From: Pyrus communis
Taxonomy: Eukaryota > Streptophyta > Magnoliopsida > Rosales > Rosaceae
Length of the DNA: 64,000 bases
Assembly (NCBI RefSeq): GCF_963583255.1
Contig: NC_084805.1
Location: 10,904,827 to 10,968,826, forward strand
Direction of reading: 5' to 3'
Part shown: in pieces, positions 35,115 through 48,039 of the stretch
Numbering within the stretch: the stretch's first letter is position 1
Layout of the letters: each line of letters opens with the position of its first letter
The notes under the pieces: model-generated
Seen by the model: only the letters and a program-made list of their open reading frames with translations
Told to the model about the DNA's origin: nothing
Databases searched by the model: none
Made by a program: the position numbers and the translations under genes

Positions 35115-35494
35115 AAAAGTGCTTTCCTTGTTATAAACATATGTGAGTGTTTAGTTTCATATTTACATCAATCTTCTCACATATACTTAGTGTAGGGTGT
35201 GTAATCAGAAAGTCTGTGTGAAAATAAGAGAGTATCTTGTAAGGAATTAAGTGAATTCTCTAAGGCATGTTACTACATTCAAATGTTGTTTTAAATTGAT
35301 TAAATGAGAACTAGTAAGGAGTGGTTATGATTACGTATGTGCCTAAGCATAAGGATGACTAAAATCTATGTGAGTAATGTTCTTGAACATGTCATGTGCA
35401 TTAAGAATCCCTGAGACCATTGTTGGAAGGTTTAGGTTTTGTTTTGTTTTTCTGTTTTGCTCGAGGACTAGCAAAAGCTAAGTGTGGGGGAATT
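35115..35494 (+). other. 3' internal remnant of E-like element C
   Basis: GTGCTTTCCTTGTTATAAAC onward matches E2 25080-25474, including CTCGAGGACTAGCAAAAGC and the polypurine AAGTGTGGGGGAATT. Its upstream part is replaced by the copia B LTR. Confidence 0.8.
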
Positions 35495-37506
35495 TGATAG
35501 GAGCATATTTATGCGACTTAGTTTAATTGTTTTCGTGCATTTATGTTATTAATTCTTAGTTATTTTAGTTCTTTAAGCTTCTTTTGTGTGTTTTCAGGTC
35601 ATAAGACGTATTTGACGAAAGGATGCATTTTGGAGCCTTTTGGGGCCTTTTGGAGCACTTTTGGGCTAAGGATGGATAGCTTATGCTTGGAGCCAAAGTG
35701 TTGGACGAAATTGAAGGCCTTGTATGCACTTTAGGACATAAAACAAAGGGCCTAGCCCATTCTAACACCATTGCCGTGCATTCCCCTTCCACTCCTTCCA
35801 ATTACAGCTTTCCCACTTCATCATTCAACCACATGCTCTCCCATTCATTCACTCTTTAATCATTCCATTCATGCACCCTTTAATCATACACTCCCTAGCT
35901 GTTTTTCCATTCATTCCCTTCATTATTTCAGCCACCATCACATTATTCCAACCTTAGCCGCACACTTCCATATTCCCTAGCTGTCACTCCCATTAAAACC
36001 ATCATCATTCAGCTACATTCTCTCATTCTCCCTTTGTGCCGTGCATTCCCCTTACATTTCCAGCTTTCCCACTTCATCATTGCAGCCACCAATCACCCTA
36101 GCTGTCACTCACATGCTTTCCCATTCTATAATTCACCCACATGCTCTCCCATTTCTATATAAAGCCGTGCATTCCCCTTCCATTGGAGGAGATAATTTCC
36201 CATTCAGCCGCAACACATTCATCACCATTTCCCAGCCTTTACCGTGCCTTTTTCCACCATTCCAGCTACCATACAAACCTTCCTCCATCACTCCACAACC
36301 TTGCCGTGCCATCAAACCTCCCTAAATCCATCCCCAACCCAAAATAACATCCAAAACACCCCTAGACCATCTCTGCCGCAGCAAGGAGAAGGAGAAAGAG
36401 GACTTTAAAACGTGCAGAAATTCAAGTGGATTTCTTGGGCGTTTTAGGTGTAATCCATCTTTTGTTCGTTATGTTTAAATTCAATTTTATTTCTCTTTTT
36501 GTGAACATGAGAGGCTAAACCCCCTAGTTAGCTAGGGGGTGATTCGAAACCATGATTATATATGTGAAATAAGTTGATTACTTCCAGTTATCGTTGCATA
36601 AGTTTTGAATACAATTTGCTTAACCGTTTGATTTAGAACTTATTCTTGTATGTTGATTGAGAGTGCACGCTTAATTTGCATGCTTGAATTTGGTGCTAGG
36701 ATATAAGTTTGTTTCACCTAATCATTATGAATTTATATTCACAAGTAGTAAAGGTTGCTAGTCACGATCATGTTAAGTAGATTCCTGACAAGCGTATCAT
36801 GCTTTTCATAGTTACAAATGCCTTGTCGATGCTTATGATTTCCAAAGAACGTAATGATTCTAACTTGTATCTTTATCATGCTGTTCATATAGAGAACTTG
36901 TTAGGAATAATTTGTTTGCGATGCATATTCATCCAATTCAATGATTCTAGGGAAATCTGAAGGTTAATTTAAGCGGACCTAATTAACTTGGAGTGTCGAG
37001 GTTCATAACTTAATGAATTGATAACTGGAAATTGATTTACGTTGCATATATTTCATGTGTGGAGAAGAACCCCTTAGCTATAGCATTCATCCATATTTTC
37101 ATCATATTCATATTTACATTCTGCCTTTAAATTACAATCTGTGCATTTAGTTTAACTTCGTCAAAACCTCAGTCCCCCTTTGCTTTAGTGTCCAATTTAG
37201 TTAGAAAGTGTCTTAGTTTGTGTTTATAAGTGTTTTGATTCAATTTGTTACACAAATTCGTCCAAATTCACCAAGTGCTCAAAACTGCCCAGAAAGTGTT
37301 TTTAAGGCAGTTTTGAGTGTTTTGGGTGCTGTTTGAGTCTTTTGGTTTGTTTTAGTGTTTTAAACTTTATTTTACGTTTTTGAGTCAGTTTCCAAGTGAT
37401 TTTGCAATCCCTCCTAATCCCCGGTTAAAAACGATCCCTACTTATACATATACTACAATTGTCACAAGAGGGTTTTAATTTGTGTGTCAACATAAGTTTC
37501 GCATCA
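35495..37506 (+). repeat. 3' LTR of E-like element C
   Basis: This LTR of about 2.0 kb starts TGATAGGAGCATATTTATGC and ends TTTCGCATCA. A TATATAAAG box lies near 36155. It is diverged from E1/E2 in the middle, with a CATTCCCCTTCCA-rich region (35770-36300) in place of the minisatellite. The 5' half of this element is not in the window. Confidence 0.82.
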
Positions 37507-38395
37507 GTAACTTACGTAAAATACATCCCTAAAGACATTTTAGAATGATTTGATACCAATTGATCAAAAGTCAATTGTCGGTCAAGGATCGACGGTGGTG
37601 TCCATAACTCTACGTAACTTGATCCGAAAGATCCGCTCTTCAAATTTCTGATCAGAAACTTCCAAAGATCCACATTATGCTTCTAAAACATTATCCTAAA
37701 ATTTCACTATGATCCAACGGTTGGATCTTCGTCAATTGCCAAAACAAGGTAGCGGTTAATGTTTATTTTATGAACTTGCAAATCCAATTCAGGAAGATCT
37801 GCATGTTAGATTCCTAATCCTTCAATTCCTATAATCTTCAAATATTATGTGTTATCACATATTAAAGTTTAGTAACGATCTAACGGTCGGATCGTCTATT
37901 CATATAATAATCAAGTGATATACCTTAATCAAACTAGGTTCAGAATAATCCATTCACATCATATGGATATCAACTATGAATTCAGGCATCTAAAATGACT
38001 TAGAACGACATCTTCAACCCGCTGATCAAGCGCCGCTGCAGATGGCTATTGGTCATCCCGACTCGCCGGAAAATTCAACTATTTCTACAAATTCTCAAAC
38101 TTCACAAAAATGAAGAACTCGGTGAGTCGAGCAACTTTCATACCTACAACCAAGTCCAATTTGGCCTAGAAAAGCCCCAATTTTGCTAAAACTCGCCGGA
38201 AACCCTAGATTTGGGTGACTTCTATCCGTCACCTCCGATGTTCCACCACCTCCAAAGTTGTTTGGGCTTTGTTATAGACCTCAAGGGAAGTCTATTGGTG
38301 GTGTCAATTGGAGGGAATCGTTTCAGGTTTGGTTGATTTCGGCCGAGAGTCCTTAAGGCACCCATGGTTCCCGTCAAGATTTCCACCCCAAAATA
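37507..38395 (-). repeat. Gypsy LTR, left part (minus orientation)
   Basis: Non-coding. GATCCAACGGTTGGATC palindromes near 37710 and 37880 and CTCGCCGGAAA blocks near 38070 and 38190 resemble long plant gypsy LTRs. It continues at 40341 after the solo LTR. The left end abuts element C, so the full LTR end is not seen. Confidence 0.5.
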
Positions 38396-40335
38396 TGATA
38401 GAAGCATATTTATGCTACTTAGTTATGTTGTTTCCTTGCATTTAGTTAGTTAATTACTACGTATTATAGTGTTTTAAGCTATTTTCGTATGTTTGTAGGT
38501 CCTAATGGCAAAAGGAGCAAGAAAGTGCCTTTTAGAGTCATTTGGAGTAGTTCTGGGCATGGATTGGATAGCTTAACTATGGAACAAAGTGGATGAACGA
38601 AATTGAAGTCAAGAGAGGCTAGGAAAGGCTACAAATCTGGAGAAAGAAGTTCAAATACAAAGAAGATAAGGAAGGAGCAAGAAATAAGGAACATTATCCA
38701 ACCTTATCTTATCATATCCTAACCAACCTTATCCTATCCTATCTTATCTTATCCAAATCAGTTTGTGCCTTAATTCTAGCTAATTAGAAGGGATTAGTTA
38801 TACATTTAGACACATAACTCAGATTCTAGAAGCCTAATCCCTTATGTGCCGCATGTATACCATTCCTTGGAGGTTTAGGAGTTGTAATTCCTATCCTACA
38901 CCTGTCGTGTGTCCTTGTCCCTTTAGGTCCAAAAATCTGCCCTAAATACTCTTTCTAGAACACCCTATCTGTTCCTAATTAGGTGCCGCACCTATTTCCC
39001 TTTAGAAACCCTAAATTTCTTTCCCCCTTGGTTTCTGAAAGCATTAACCCTTTCCTCCAAGGATTGTGCAATCCTTTTCCCTTCAATTGTGCATTCCCTA
39101 GCCCTATAAATATAAGTGTTTGCCGCACCATTCAACCATCCATTCATCCATTCACTCATTCATTCATTCATACATTCAACCATCAAACACCACAATTCAT
39201 ACCCCATCAACCTAGTGCCGCAACCAAGGAAGAAAGGAGAAGAAGACTTGTGCAATCTGCCATCCAAGGGAGTGTCGTGTATGCCATTGGAGTGTGGAGT
39301 GTTTCTTGGTTCTTTCTATCCTTAGTTTTAGTTCAATGTTTATGTTAATTTGGTTTTCAATTATGATGAACATGTGGAACTAATTTCTTTTTAGTTAGAG
39401 GTGAATTCGAAGCCATGATTATATGTTTTATATGAATTGATTACATCCAGTTATTGTTTCTTAAGTCTTGAATGTGATTTGCTTATCTGAGTTATCAAAA
39501 CTTGTTTATGTATGTTGATTGGGGGTTGACACTTAATTTGCATGCATGAATTTGATGCTAGAGTATAAAGGAGTTTCACCTAATCGTTATGAACTTATAT
39601 TCACAAGTAGTGGAAGTCACTAGTCATGATTGTGTTAAGTAAATCCTTGGTGTGAGTATCATGTTTTTCATAGTTACGAATGCCTTGTCAATGCTTATGG
39701 TTTTCAAAGAACTTAATGACCTTTGATATGTCTTTCTATCATGCTTTTCATAGTTAGGGAACTTGATAAGGATAATTTGGTTGTGATGCGTATCCCATCC
39801 AATTCAATGAATTAAGGAAAATCTGAAAGTTAACTTATGCTTTTCATGGTTAATTTGGGGCATTGTCATTCATAGTCTAAAAGAATAATAACTAGAAATT
39901 GGTTTATATGCATATGTCATGTGTGGAGAAGGACCCTCTAAATAGCCTTTCACCCATTTAATTCACCCAAATTCGTTTTTACTATGCAAAATTTATGTTT
40001 TAAGTTTTAATTTCGTCAAAAACAATCCCCCTTTCATTTAGTCTTGTTATTTGAGTCAAAATCTGTTTTCTTTTAGTCTTTTGAGTCAAGTTAAGTTCTA
40101 TTTTCGTCAAAATCACTTGTTAGGTCTAGAATTGAGTCTTTTTTATTGCTTGTTTCTGTTTTAAGTGTTTTAAGTTAGTTTTGAGTCTATAGAGTCTAGT
40201 TTAGTGTTTTTGAGTCTTATTTGTGTTGATTAGCATCCCTAGTTAATCCCCAGTCTACAACGATCCCTACTTACATATATACTACAATTGTCAACAATAG
40301 GGTTTAATTTGTGTGTCAAGTTAATTTTCACATCA
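38396..40335 (+). mobile_element. Solo LTR D2 (E-like family), 1.9 kb
   Basis: Begins TGATAGAAGCATATTTATGC and ends TTTTCACATCA, with duplication AAATA at 38391-38395 and 40336-40340. CTATAAATA lies near 39102. Same subfamily as 5724-7511. The frame at 38983-39348 is not a gene. Confidence 0.9.
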
Positions 40336-40340
40336 AAATA

Positions 40341-41144
40341 CAACCAATTTCATTATAATTTCATGTGGAAAAAGAAGAGGGAATGTTATGGAGTAATTTA
40401 CAGGTATTGGATGGGTGAATTTCACCCGAAAAATGACAAAATTTGGCCGGAAATAGAACCAGGTCGAAAAGTTTGGCGTGGGTCAAGGGGGATCCAGCCG
40501 ATCCCCTTCCTCTTTTCCTCCTTCCTTTCCCTCATTTCCCTCATTTCCCTCCTTTCTGATTGGTTCTTTCTCTCTCTCCTCTCCTCACTCCTCCACTTCT
40601 CTCCCGGTCCCTTCTGTGCTCTTTTCTTCCCCTCTCCCTTTCTTCCCTTCTTTCTTTTTCCTCTCCTCCCTCTTAAGTTTTCTAACCACCTCCAATAATA
40701 AAAATAACAATAACTATAAGAAATGAATAGAATAATAAATAACAATCCTTACCAACGTACTTTCAAATTTATAGTTCCGTAAAACCTCTGTTGTAGTTCT
40801 AAATTCAATTTTTTGCGTGCGTCTACACATTCACATCGCCAAGTACTTTTGAAATACGGTACGATAATAGTTCATACGCGTCATGAACTAGCGATCAACG
40901 AAAATCAATACCCATGCCTCTAGGGTATTCTCGTGAATTCACATTTTAAGATTTATAAAATCGTAAAATTAGAGACGGGTTGTGACAATCTACCCACCGT
41001 AAAGAATTTTGTCCCCAAAATTTAAAATCATTGTTATACTACACTCGAAGATAATCGACACACAAGACACCGCTTTCATGGGCCTTATGGTATTACTTTC
41101 GGGAAACTGAAGTGACCAATATACCCAAAAAGGCTCAACAGATT
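40341..41144 (-). repeat. Gypsy LTR right part and adjoining internal end
   Basis: On the minus strand the LTR would start TGTCACAACCCGTC at about 40987, preceded by a GGGGACAAAATTCTTTACGG stretch (41000-41020) that suits a polypurine end. A strong pyrimidine tract lies at 40500-40680. The Arg/Lys/Glu-rich minus frame over that tract is a low-complexity artefact. Confidence 0.55.
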
Positions 41145-41809
41145 CGTAAGCCCAAATCCCACATCACCCAGGGGAGTGGATCTTGTAAGCCTTATATATA
41201 TATTCTCATCTCTACCTAGTACGAGGCCTTTTGGGGGCTCACTGGCTTCGAGTTCCATAGGAACTCCAAAGTTAAGCGAGTAGAGCGTGAGAGCAATCTC
41301 ATGATGGGTGACCCACTGGGAAGTTCTTGTGTGAGTTCCCAGAAACAAAACCGTGAAGGTGTGATAGGGGCCCAAAGCGGAAAATATCGTGCTACGGTAG
41401 AGTCGAGCCCGGGTTGTGGTGGGGCCTGGGTCGAGATGTGACAATTTGGTATCAGAGCCAATCCTTGGCCAGAAGTGTGCCGACGAGGACGTCGGGCCCC
41501 TACGGGGGGTGGATTGTAACATCCTACATCACCCAGGGGAGTGGATCATGTGAGCTTTATATGTATATACCCATCTCTACCTAGCACGAGGCTTTTTGGG
41601 AGCTCACTGACTTCGGGTTCCGTAGGAACTCCAAAATTAAGCGAGTACCGTGCGAGAGCAATCCCATGATGGGTGACCCACTGGGAAGTTCTTGTGTGAG
41701 TTCCCAGAAACAAAACCATGAAGGTGTGGTAGGTGCCCAAAGCGGACAATATCGTGCTACGATGGAGTCAAGCCCAGGTTGTGGTGGGGGCCCGGGCCGG
41801 GATATGACA
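41145..41809 (+). mobile_element. Cassandra TRIM element, two direct LTRs
   Basis: LTR1 runs from about 41145 to 41443 and LTR2 from 41515 to 41809 (TGTAACATCC to ATATGACA). The primer site TGGTATCAGAGC lies just after LTR1 and a GGGGGGTGGAT tract just before LTR2. Only about 70 bp separate the LTRs, with no coding capacity. Each LTR carries a 5S-rRNA-derived segment. The LTRs differ at many positions and the first is eroded at its start, so this is an older copy, and no target duplication is visible. Confidence 0.88.
41215..41333 (+). other. 5S-rRNA-like segment in Cassandra LTR1
   Basis: CTAGTACGAGGCC, GGAACTCCAAAGTTAAGCGA, ATGATGGGTGACCCACTGGG and AAGTTCTTGTG follow the 5S rRNA order. The matching segment in LTR2 is about 41580-41698. 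Confidence 0.8.
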
Positions 41810-42004
41810 AAATATATATTTTTTTAGTAAAATAGTCTATCTTATAAAATATTTATCAATAAAATAATGTACCTATATATTTTTTTTTTTTTGCCAACTA
41901 TAAATTTATACTATAATTTATCTATCATATCAAATTTGTGGAGTAATATGTACCTATTGTTGCAGTCATATATGGAATAGGAATGTTGTAGCAACTTGTT
42001 CCTA
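41810..42004. other. AT-rich spacer
   Basis: A T tract at 41880-41892 and general AT-rich sequence. No feature recognised. Confidence 0.5.
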
Positions 42005-44673
42005 ATTTTATGATTTTATTAAATTTAAATAAGTGAATTGACGAAAATGCCCCTAGAGGCGAGGGTGTTGACCTTCATTGTCCAGCGTATTGGGAGATGT
42101 ATGAAACATTCTTTTAGCGTATCCTCATAGTGCTCGTCACTACGAACGCATAAGTACAAACGGAATCGAATTTGAAACTACGATAAAAATTTTACGAACT
42201 TACGAACGAAAAGGGCGATTTGATAATTTCATATTGGGAAGATATAATGTGTTTTATTTTGTGCTACCGCGGGGCCCACACCCCATTTCTACCTCTCTTC
42301 CGTGTCTCCCTCCGTCTCGGGTCACTTCACATTTGTCAATCACTCTCTCTCTCTCTCTCTCTCTCTACCATTACACTTCTCTCCCTCTCATCTGTCATTT
42401 CTCTCCCCTAACACTTTCTCTCTCTCTCCAAGTATCTCTCTCAGCTCTCTCTCACTTCTGTAACACAGAACCGGCTGCCATCACCACTCGCCATCTACCA
42501 TCTCCGACGAGGCTGAACCATTCACTGTTGCAGGCCTCGCAACAAGTCACCTTGATGTTCCCTCCTTTCTTTAACCTTTTCTCTCCCTCTACAAATATTG
42601 GACGGCCAGGAGGCCGAGCCCACCACGGTGACTGTTTCAACTCGTCAACTCAACGGAGCTCAACAGTATTTCATCGGATCTTGAGCTGCGAACTCAAACC
42701 AAAGCACAAAACCTCGCACTGCACAGTGTTGCTCCACTGTTCACGATGTTTCCCAGCGAGTTCCTCCGTTCACGACCAAGCTAGGCTTCGGGATCCCTTC
42801 TTTTCTTTCCATTTCGTTAAAAGGGTTGATTTCTGAGCTTCAAAGTGAGTTGTGCACGTGATTTGACACAGAAACATCCCGAGGAAGAAATCTCCAGATT
42901 TCTGGAAATTTGAACGGTGGCCATCAGGCCAATTTCACTCCATTTTTCCTGCCAACATCGATCATAACTCGGCTTCACTTTGATATGGTTTTGTTCCCCA
43001 CATTTCTAGCTTCAAAATGGTTTTTGTATCATCGATTTTGGTGGTGAATTGAGCTAGATATTAGCTCTGGAAATTGGCCCAAAAATCAGGCCTAACCTAT
43101 GCTTTGCGAAGACACGTGCGGCGCGTGCGACTGAGGGTGGTCGGCACGTGCGGTGCATGGCTGCCTGTGCAGCCATTAATGGCGGCGCGTGGAGGAACCT
43201 AAGGTTCTTCCTTAGGTTTCTCGATGTCTCAAACCCGAATCCGTCCTTCGTTTTTTAAAATTCGACCGTTTTAAAATAGTTTCTTTATTAGCCGTACTTT
43301 GTATGAAAACGCGTTTATACGTTAGTACGTTATGTATTTACATAAATGGTTTCATTTCTAGGCAAAATGCATCGCAAGGACTCTCGATTCTATGAGGTGG
43401 GTTCGACTCGATGACATGAAATGTGAGTGGGTCTTGTCTTTATATAGTGTATGTGTGTATGTGTGTGTGTGTGTGTATTGGTTAGTTTCCATATGTGTGT
43501 GTGTGTGTATTGGTTAGTTTCCATATACACATTTATTAATGAATTTTCTACGTGATTGCCATAATTTAATTAACGTTCATAAGAAATGCCTCATTGTGTG
43601 TGTGTGTGTGTGTGTATTGGTTAGTTTCCATATACACATTTATTAATGAATTTTCTACGTGATTGCCATAATTTAATTAACGTTCATAAGAAATGCCTCG
43701 TTGTGGAAAAATATGAAATAATCCTACGAGATACTCGGGTAAGCTTACTATAAGGAGATGCCTCTATAAGGGGATTCCTTAATTATATTTATGTTCCTGA
43801 ATAATGTGATGTTAACTAGAGTTATTAAATCACTGTGGCATGATTATGTTTATGTTATCTGCTCATCGTTTGCTGCACTGGTGTTGGTAATCATCCGGGC
43901 CAGGGCCAATCTTTCATGTGTATGTGCACATCGCACCGTACGTTCACTTTGGATCCATTGTAGGTGTCAGTCCTGTCCTAGATTGCTATAGGTAATTAGG
44001 ACTCGTATGTGATGCGTATAGCACCAGTCTTCATGTGATTGTAGTACTAGATCGTATATCATTGTTACACCCGGTCCTGTTCATGTCAGAATATCTCTGC
44101 ATGAACTCGTGTGTCAGCATGTGTCGATAAGCACTCATTATGATATGTTTGCTTATGCGAGATTATATGATTATGAACATCCTGCACTTATTTACGAAAC
44201 ATTGTGCCATATTGAATTCTTGAGATTTTGCAGGCTACAGTAAGCATTTTCCTGCTATACATAGTATGTATATTTTCGAAACTATATTTGTTTTACGACG
44301 AGGGGTTATTATGTTTTCGAAAAGGTTTTTACAAAACTTTATTTTCAGGCCCACTCACCCTTGTTTTTCGCCCCTCCAAGTTTTAGAGACAATGTTTATG
44401 TCGATGACAATTTTTGGTAAACACTGATATCGGAGACTACTTACGATGGTATAATTCTCAATCTATTGTACTGTATTTTACTTATGCTCTGACATCACGT
44501 TTGATATGGGTTCATTCTCGCTCACCAGCGCACTCTTATACTTAGGCACTTTTCGGTTTAAATTTATTCACCTTTTCCACACCACTACACTTTATGGCTT
44601 CGTCACCCTCCGAGTGTCGGCCAATACAGCTCGATTCGAAGTCCTGGTTGACATTCCGGGTTGGGGTGTGTCA
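42005..44673 (+). repeat. Gypsy LTR (plus orientation), 5' end eroded
   Basis: CCCTAGAGGC, ACGAACGCATAAGTAC and TTTTACGAACTTACGAACG (42040-42210) resemble the minus-strand LTR at 40745-40980. The end GGGTTGGGGTGTGTCA (44658-44673) is a typical gypsy LTR end. No primer site follows, so this is a 3' or solo LTR. It contains a CT microsatellite (42341-42366). The frame at 42234-42836 covers this low-complexity part and matches nothing I know. Confidence 0.55.
43440..43705. repeat. GT microsatellite and tandem duplication of about 110 bp
   Basis: Two near-identical copies run from a (GT)n tract through TATTGGTTAGTTTCCATATA to AAGAAATGCCTC, the first ending at about 43590 and the second at about 43700. 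A shorter partial copy precedes them at 43455-43490. GT tracts mark each boundary. Confidence 0.85.
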
Positions 44674-44984
44674 AATGTAATTGTGTAAATCCTAGTGTAT
44701 CTAGAGATATCTTTGAATATTCCCTTTAGTATTTAATATCCTATTCAAGTTGTAATCCTAAAAGGGTAAAGATTTAACCTATCCTACAACTATAAATAAA
44801 GGCACAAATGGGGTGATACAACATACATCTCACAATTAAATCTCTCTTTTCTCTCTTATTACTGCCAACCTCCTCCTCTCTATTCCCTTAGAATAGCTCA
44901 GTTAAATAGACCTACAACAAGTTATTAGCACGCTCTTACCAGAAGCTAAGGAACTAAAGGATCGTAGGAGGAGGCACTTTCCTA
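44674..44984 (+). repeat. Probable copia-type LTR end and leader
   Basis: An LTR-like stretch with ACTATAAATAAAGGC (about 44788-44803) is followed by a CTCTCTTTTCTCTCTTATT leader-like run and CAACAAGTTATTAGCACG, which resembles the start of the internal part in some plant copia elements. No coding sequence follows. Assignment is tentative. Confidence 0.35.
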
Positions 44985-46763
44985 CAAAAACAATAGATTC
45001 ACTAACACTTACGAGTTTATTCATACTTTCATTAAGTATAACATAAGATTTTGTGGTATCCACTAGTGTAAATATTTTAAATTGAAGATCGAGTTCATTC
45101 ATTGTATTTATATAGGTTCAAGAAGTGTTGCTATAAAAAATTATCAAAATCGAAGTTAAAATAACCGTTAAATCGTGACTTTTCGTTGATAACCGCCGAA
45201 AAGTTTTGTCCTGTTACTTGATCTCTGAATGTTTGTTTTTTGCAATTTTTGGCATATGCTATTTCGAAGTATATACAACACGTTTGACGGTTGGATTGTT
45301 GAAACTAGTTTAGTAGCATGCGTATCCCATCAAAACAATAGATTCACCAACACTTAAGAGTTTATTCATACTTTCATTAAGTATAACATAAGATTCCACT
45401 AGTGTAAATATTTTAAATTGAAGATCGATTTCATTCATTGTATTTATATAGGGTCAAAGAGTGTAGTTGTAAAAAAATCATCAAAATTGGAGTTAAAGTA
45501 ACCGTTAAATGGTGATTTTTCGTTGATAACCGTCGAAAAGTTTTGTCCCGTTACTTGATCCCTAAATGTTTGTTTTTTGTGATTTTTAGTGTATGCGATC
45601 TCAAAGCATATACAAATAAGTTTGACGGTTTGATCGTTGAAATTAGTTTCGTAGAATGCGTATTCCATCAAAACGATAGATTCACTAACACTTTATTCAT
45701 ACTTTTATTAAGTATAACATAAGATTTTGTGGTATCCACTAGTGTAAATATTTTAAATTGAAGATCGAGTTCATTCATTGTATTCATATAGATTCAAGAA
45801 GTGTTGCTGTAAAAAATCATCAAAATCGAAGTTAAAATAACCGTTAAATCGTGACTTTTCGTTGATAACCGTCGAAAAGTTTTGTCCCATTACTTGATCT
45901 CTGAATGTTTTTTTTTTTGCAATTTTTGGCATATACGATTTCGAAGTATATACAACACATTTGACGGTTGGATTGTTGAAACTAGTTTAGTAGCATGCGT
46001 ATCCCATCAAAACAATAGATTCACCAACACTTAAAGAGTTTATTCATACTTTCATTAAGTATAACATAAGATTCCACTAGTGTAAATATTTTAAATTGAA
46101 GATCGATTTCATTCATTGTATTTATATAGGGTCAAAGAGTGTAGTTGTAAAAACATCATCAAAATTGGAGTTAAGGCAACCGTTAAATGGTGATTTTTCG
46201 TTGATAACCGTCGAAAAGTTTTGTCCCGTTACTTGATCCCTAAATGTTTGTTTTTTGTGATTTTTAGTGTATGCAATCTCGAAGCATATACAAACAAGTT
46301 TAACGGTTGGATCGTTGAAATTAATTTTGTAGAATGTCTATCCCATCCAAACGATAGATTCATTAACACTTAGAGTTTATTTATACTTTCATTAAGTATA
46401 CATAAGATTTTGTGGTATCCACTAGTGTAAATATTTTAAATTGTAGACCGAATTCATTCATTGTATTCATATGGGGTCAAAGAGTGTAGCTATAATAAAT
46501 CATCAAAATCAAAGTTAAAATAACCGATAAATAGTGATTTTTCATTTGTAACTGTCGAAAAGTTTTGTCTCGTTACTTGATCTCTGAATGTTTGTTTTTT
46601 GCAATTTTTGGCATATGAAATCTCGAAGTATATGCAAACATGTTTGACAATTGGATCGTTGAAACTAGTTTCATAGAATGCGTATCCCATTAAAACAATA
46701 GATTCACTAACCCTTAACAGTTTATTAATGTTTCATTAAGTATAATATAAGATTTTGTGGTAC
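44985..46763. repeat. Satellite-like tandem array, about 340-bp units
   Basis: Unit starts (ACAATAGATTC or ACGATAGATTC) occur at 44990, 45335, 45673, 46012, 46351 and 46695, spaced 338-345 bp. Odd and even units differ in shared ways, for example TTGATCTCTGAATG against TTGATCCCTAAATG and GCAATTTTTGGCAT against GTGATTTTTAGTGT, so the true period is a dimer of about 680 bp. The last unit is cut at 46763 by element G. Confidence 0.9.
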
Positions 46764-47882
46764 TGTTGATCCTAAAAATTACAAAACCTACGTGGCGCGC
46801 AGGCCGAGTAACTAATAAGCTAACTACGTCCTTCGGTCGAATGCGGGGCGTGCCAACTCGTCGGCCGAGCCTGGCCGAGGAGTAAAATCTGTTGATGTAG
46901 CTTTGAGCGCGTTGCGGACTTCTTTAACTTGCGATTGCGACCGAGGAAGGAACACTCTCGGTCTCTGGGTTCTACAGCCTGAAGACAAGGCTGCTACTTC
47001 TGCGGAGTTCACAAATCGTCCGAGCCCGATTCGGTCACTGTGATTATATTCGTGAGAGTATAAGCACGTCGAATCGAGACCAAGGTGTATGGGCACAGGT
47101 ACTCGAACGTGATATATGTCTTGATGGTAAACGTAGTTCGGCCGTCGGAATGCCGAACCCTGAAACTCACCTGTGAGTATCCAATCATAAAACCACTCGG
47201 CAACCAGTACGCCGAGCAATGTAATTCGTAACACCTAACTATGCCGAGAAAGCTTAGTAAGGTGACCTCTGCCAACAAAGGTTCGAAAACCTTCCTCGAC
47301 CGAGACTTGGATAGATAATCGGTCGGCCTCGACGCAGTGCTGTTTATCCAAACTGAAGATGCTTCTTGGTCGGCTGATCCTGCGGCAGCAGTGCTGTTTA
47401 TCCAAACTGAAGGTGCTCGCCGGTTGCTTCCACAGTGCTGTTTATCCAAACTGAAGGTGTGTCGGCAGGAAAAAGAAAAGGAAAAATCTCAAGGTGATTG
47501 AGAGGTTTTGCGCAGGGCAATTGTATGCTGAGTTGAAGGTCCTTTTCCGTTTGCATGATTTCTTGTATTTATAGTGCCCCATTCCTTGAATCCGACTCCG
47601 ATTTGGATTGGGAGTCCTTGTCCCACTTTGCCTCTTCCTCGAACAAACCTACTCCCACTGGGATTCTGAATTTTCCTTCTTCTCGGGACTTCATTCCTTG
47701 CTGGTCGAGAATCCTAGTTGTACCAGGACTTCCTCGACCTTTCTATTTATCTGGACTTTTTAGGATTTGGCTGACCCTGCCAGCTGGCCCGGGCCTTATT
47801 ATTCGGCCCATATTATTTGTCATCACCTTGGGCCGAGCGCATCCTGCTGCTCGGCCCAGCAATAATATTTTAGGCCCAAACA
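46764..47882 (-). repeat. G 3' LTR
   Basis: Nearly identical to 61359-62477. Its GC-rich interior has three copies of a CAGTGCTGTTTATCCAAACT motif (about 47335-47455). The minus-strand TATAAATA box lies at 47566-47573. The frames of 136, 146 and 142 residues over it recur in the other LTR because the LTRs are identical and are not genes. Confidence 0.93.
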
Positions 47883-47895
47883 TTGCCCCCTCGCT
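47883..47895 (-). other. G polypurine tract
   Basis: The minus-strand GAAGCGAGGGGGCAA run lies directly before the LTR start TGTTTGGGCC. Confidence 0.75.
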
Positions 47896-48039
47896 TCTGA
47901 GGTCGCCGACCGTTAACTCTTGGTCGGGCCTCGACCTTGAAGAAGCGAAAACGTTTATTGCTTTTTGGATTTTACTTCCTTAATGACCGTTATTCCTGCG
48001 CATTTATGAGACATGATTGCACTTTCCTCGTTGCCCCCA

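Noticed and set aside
40422..40745. Arg/Lys/Glu-rich 107-residue minus frame
   Set aside because: Product of a long pyrimidine tract read on the other strand; low complexity only.
42234..42836. 200-residue plus frame
   Set aside because: It crosses a CT microsatellite in a gypsy LTR, is rich in Ser/Leu from low complexity, and has no domain.
46824..47449. Frames of 136 and 146 residues repeated at 61419-62044
   Set aside because: They lie inside the two identical LTRs; the repetition is due to the LTRs and not to gene duplication.
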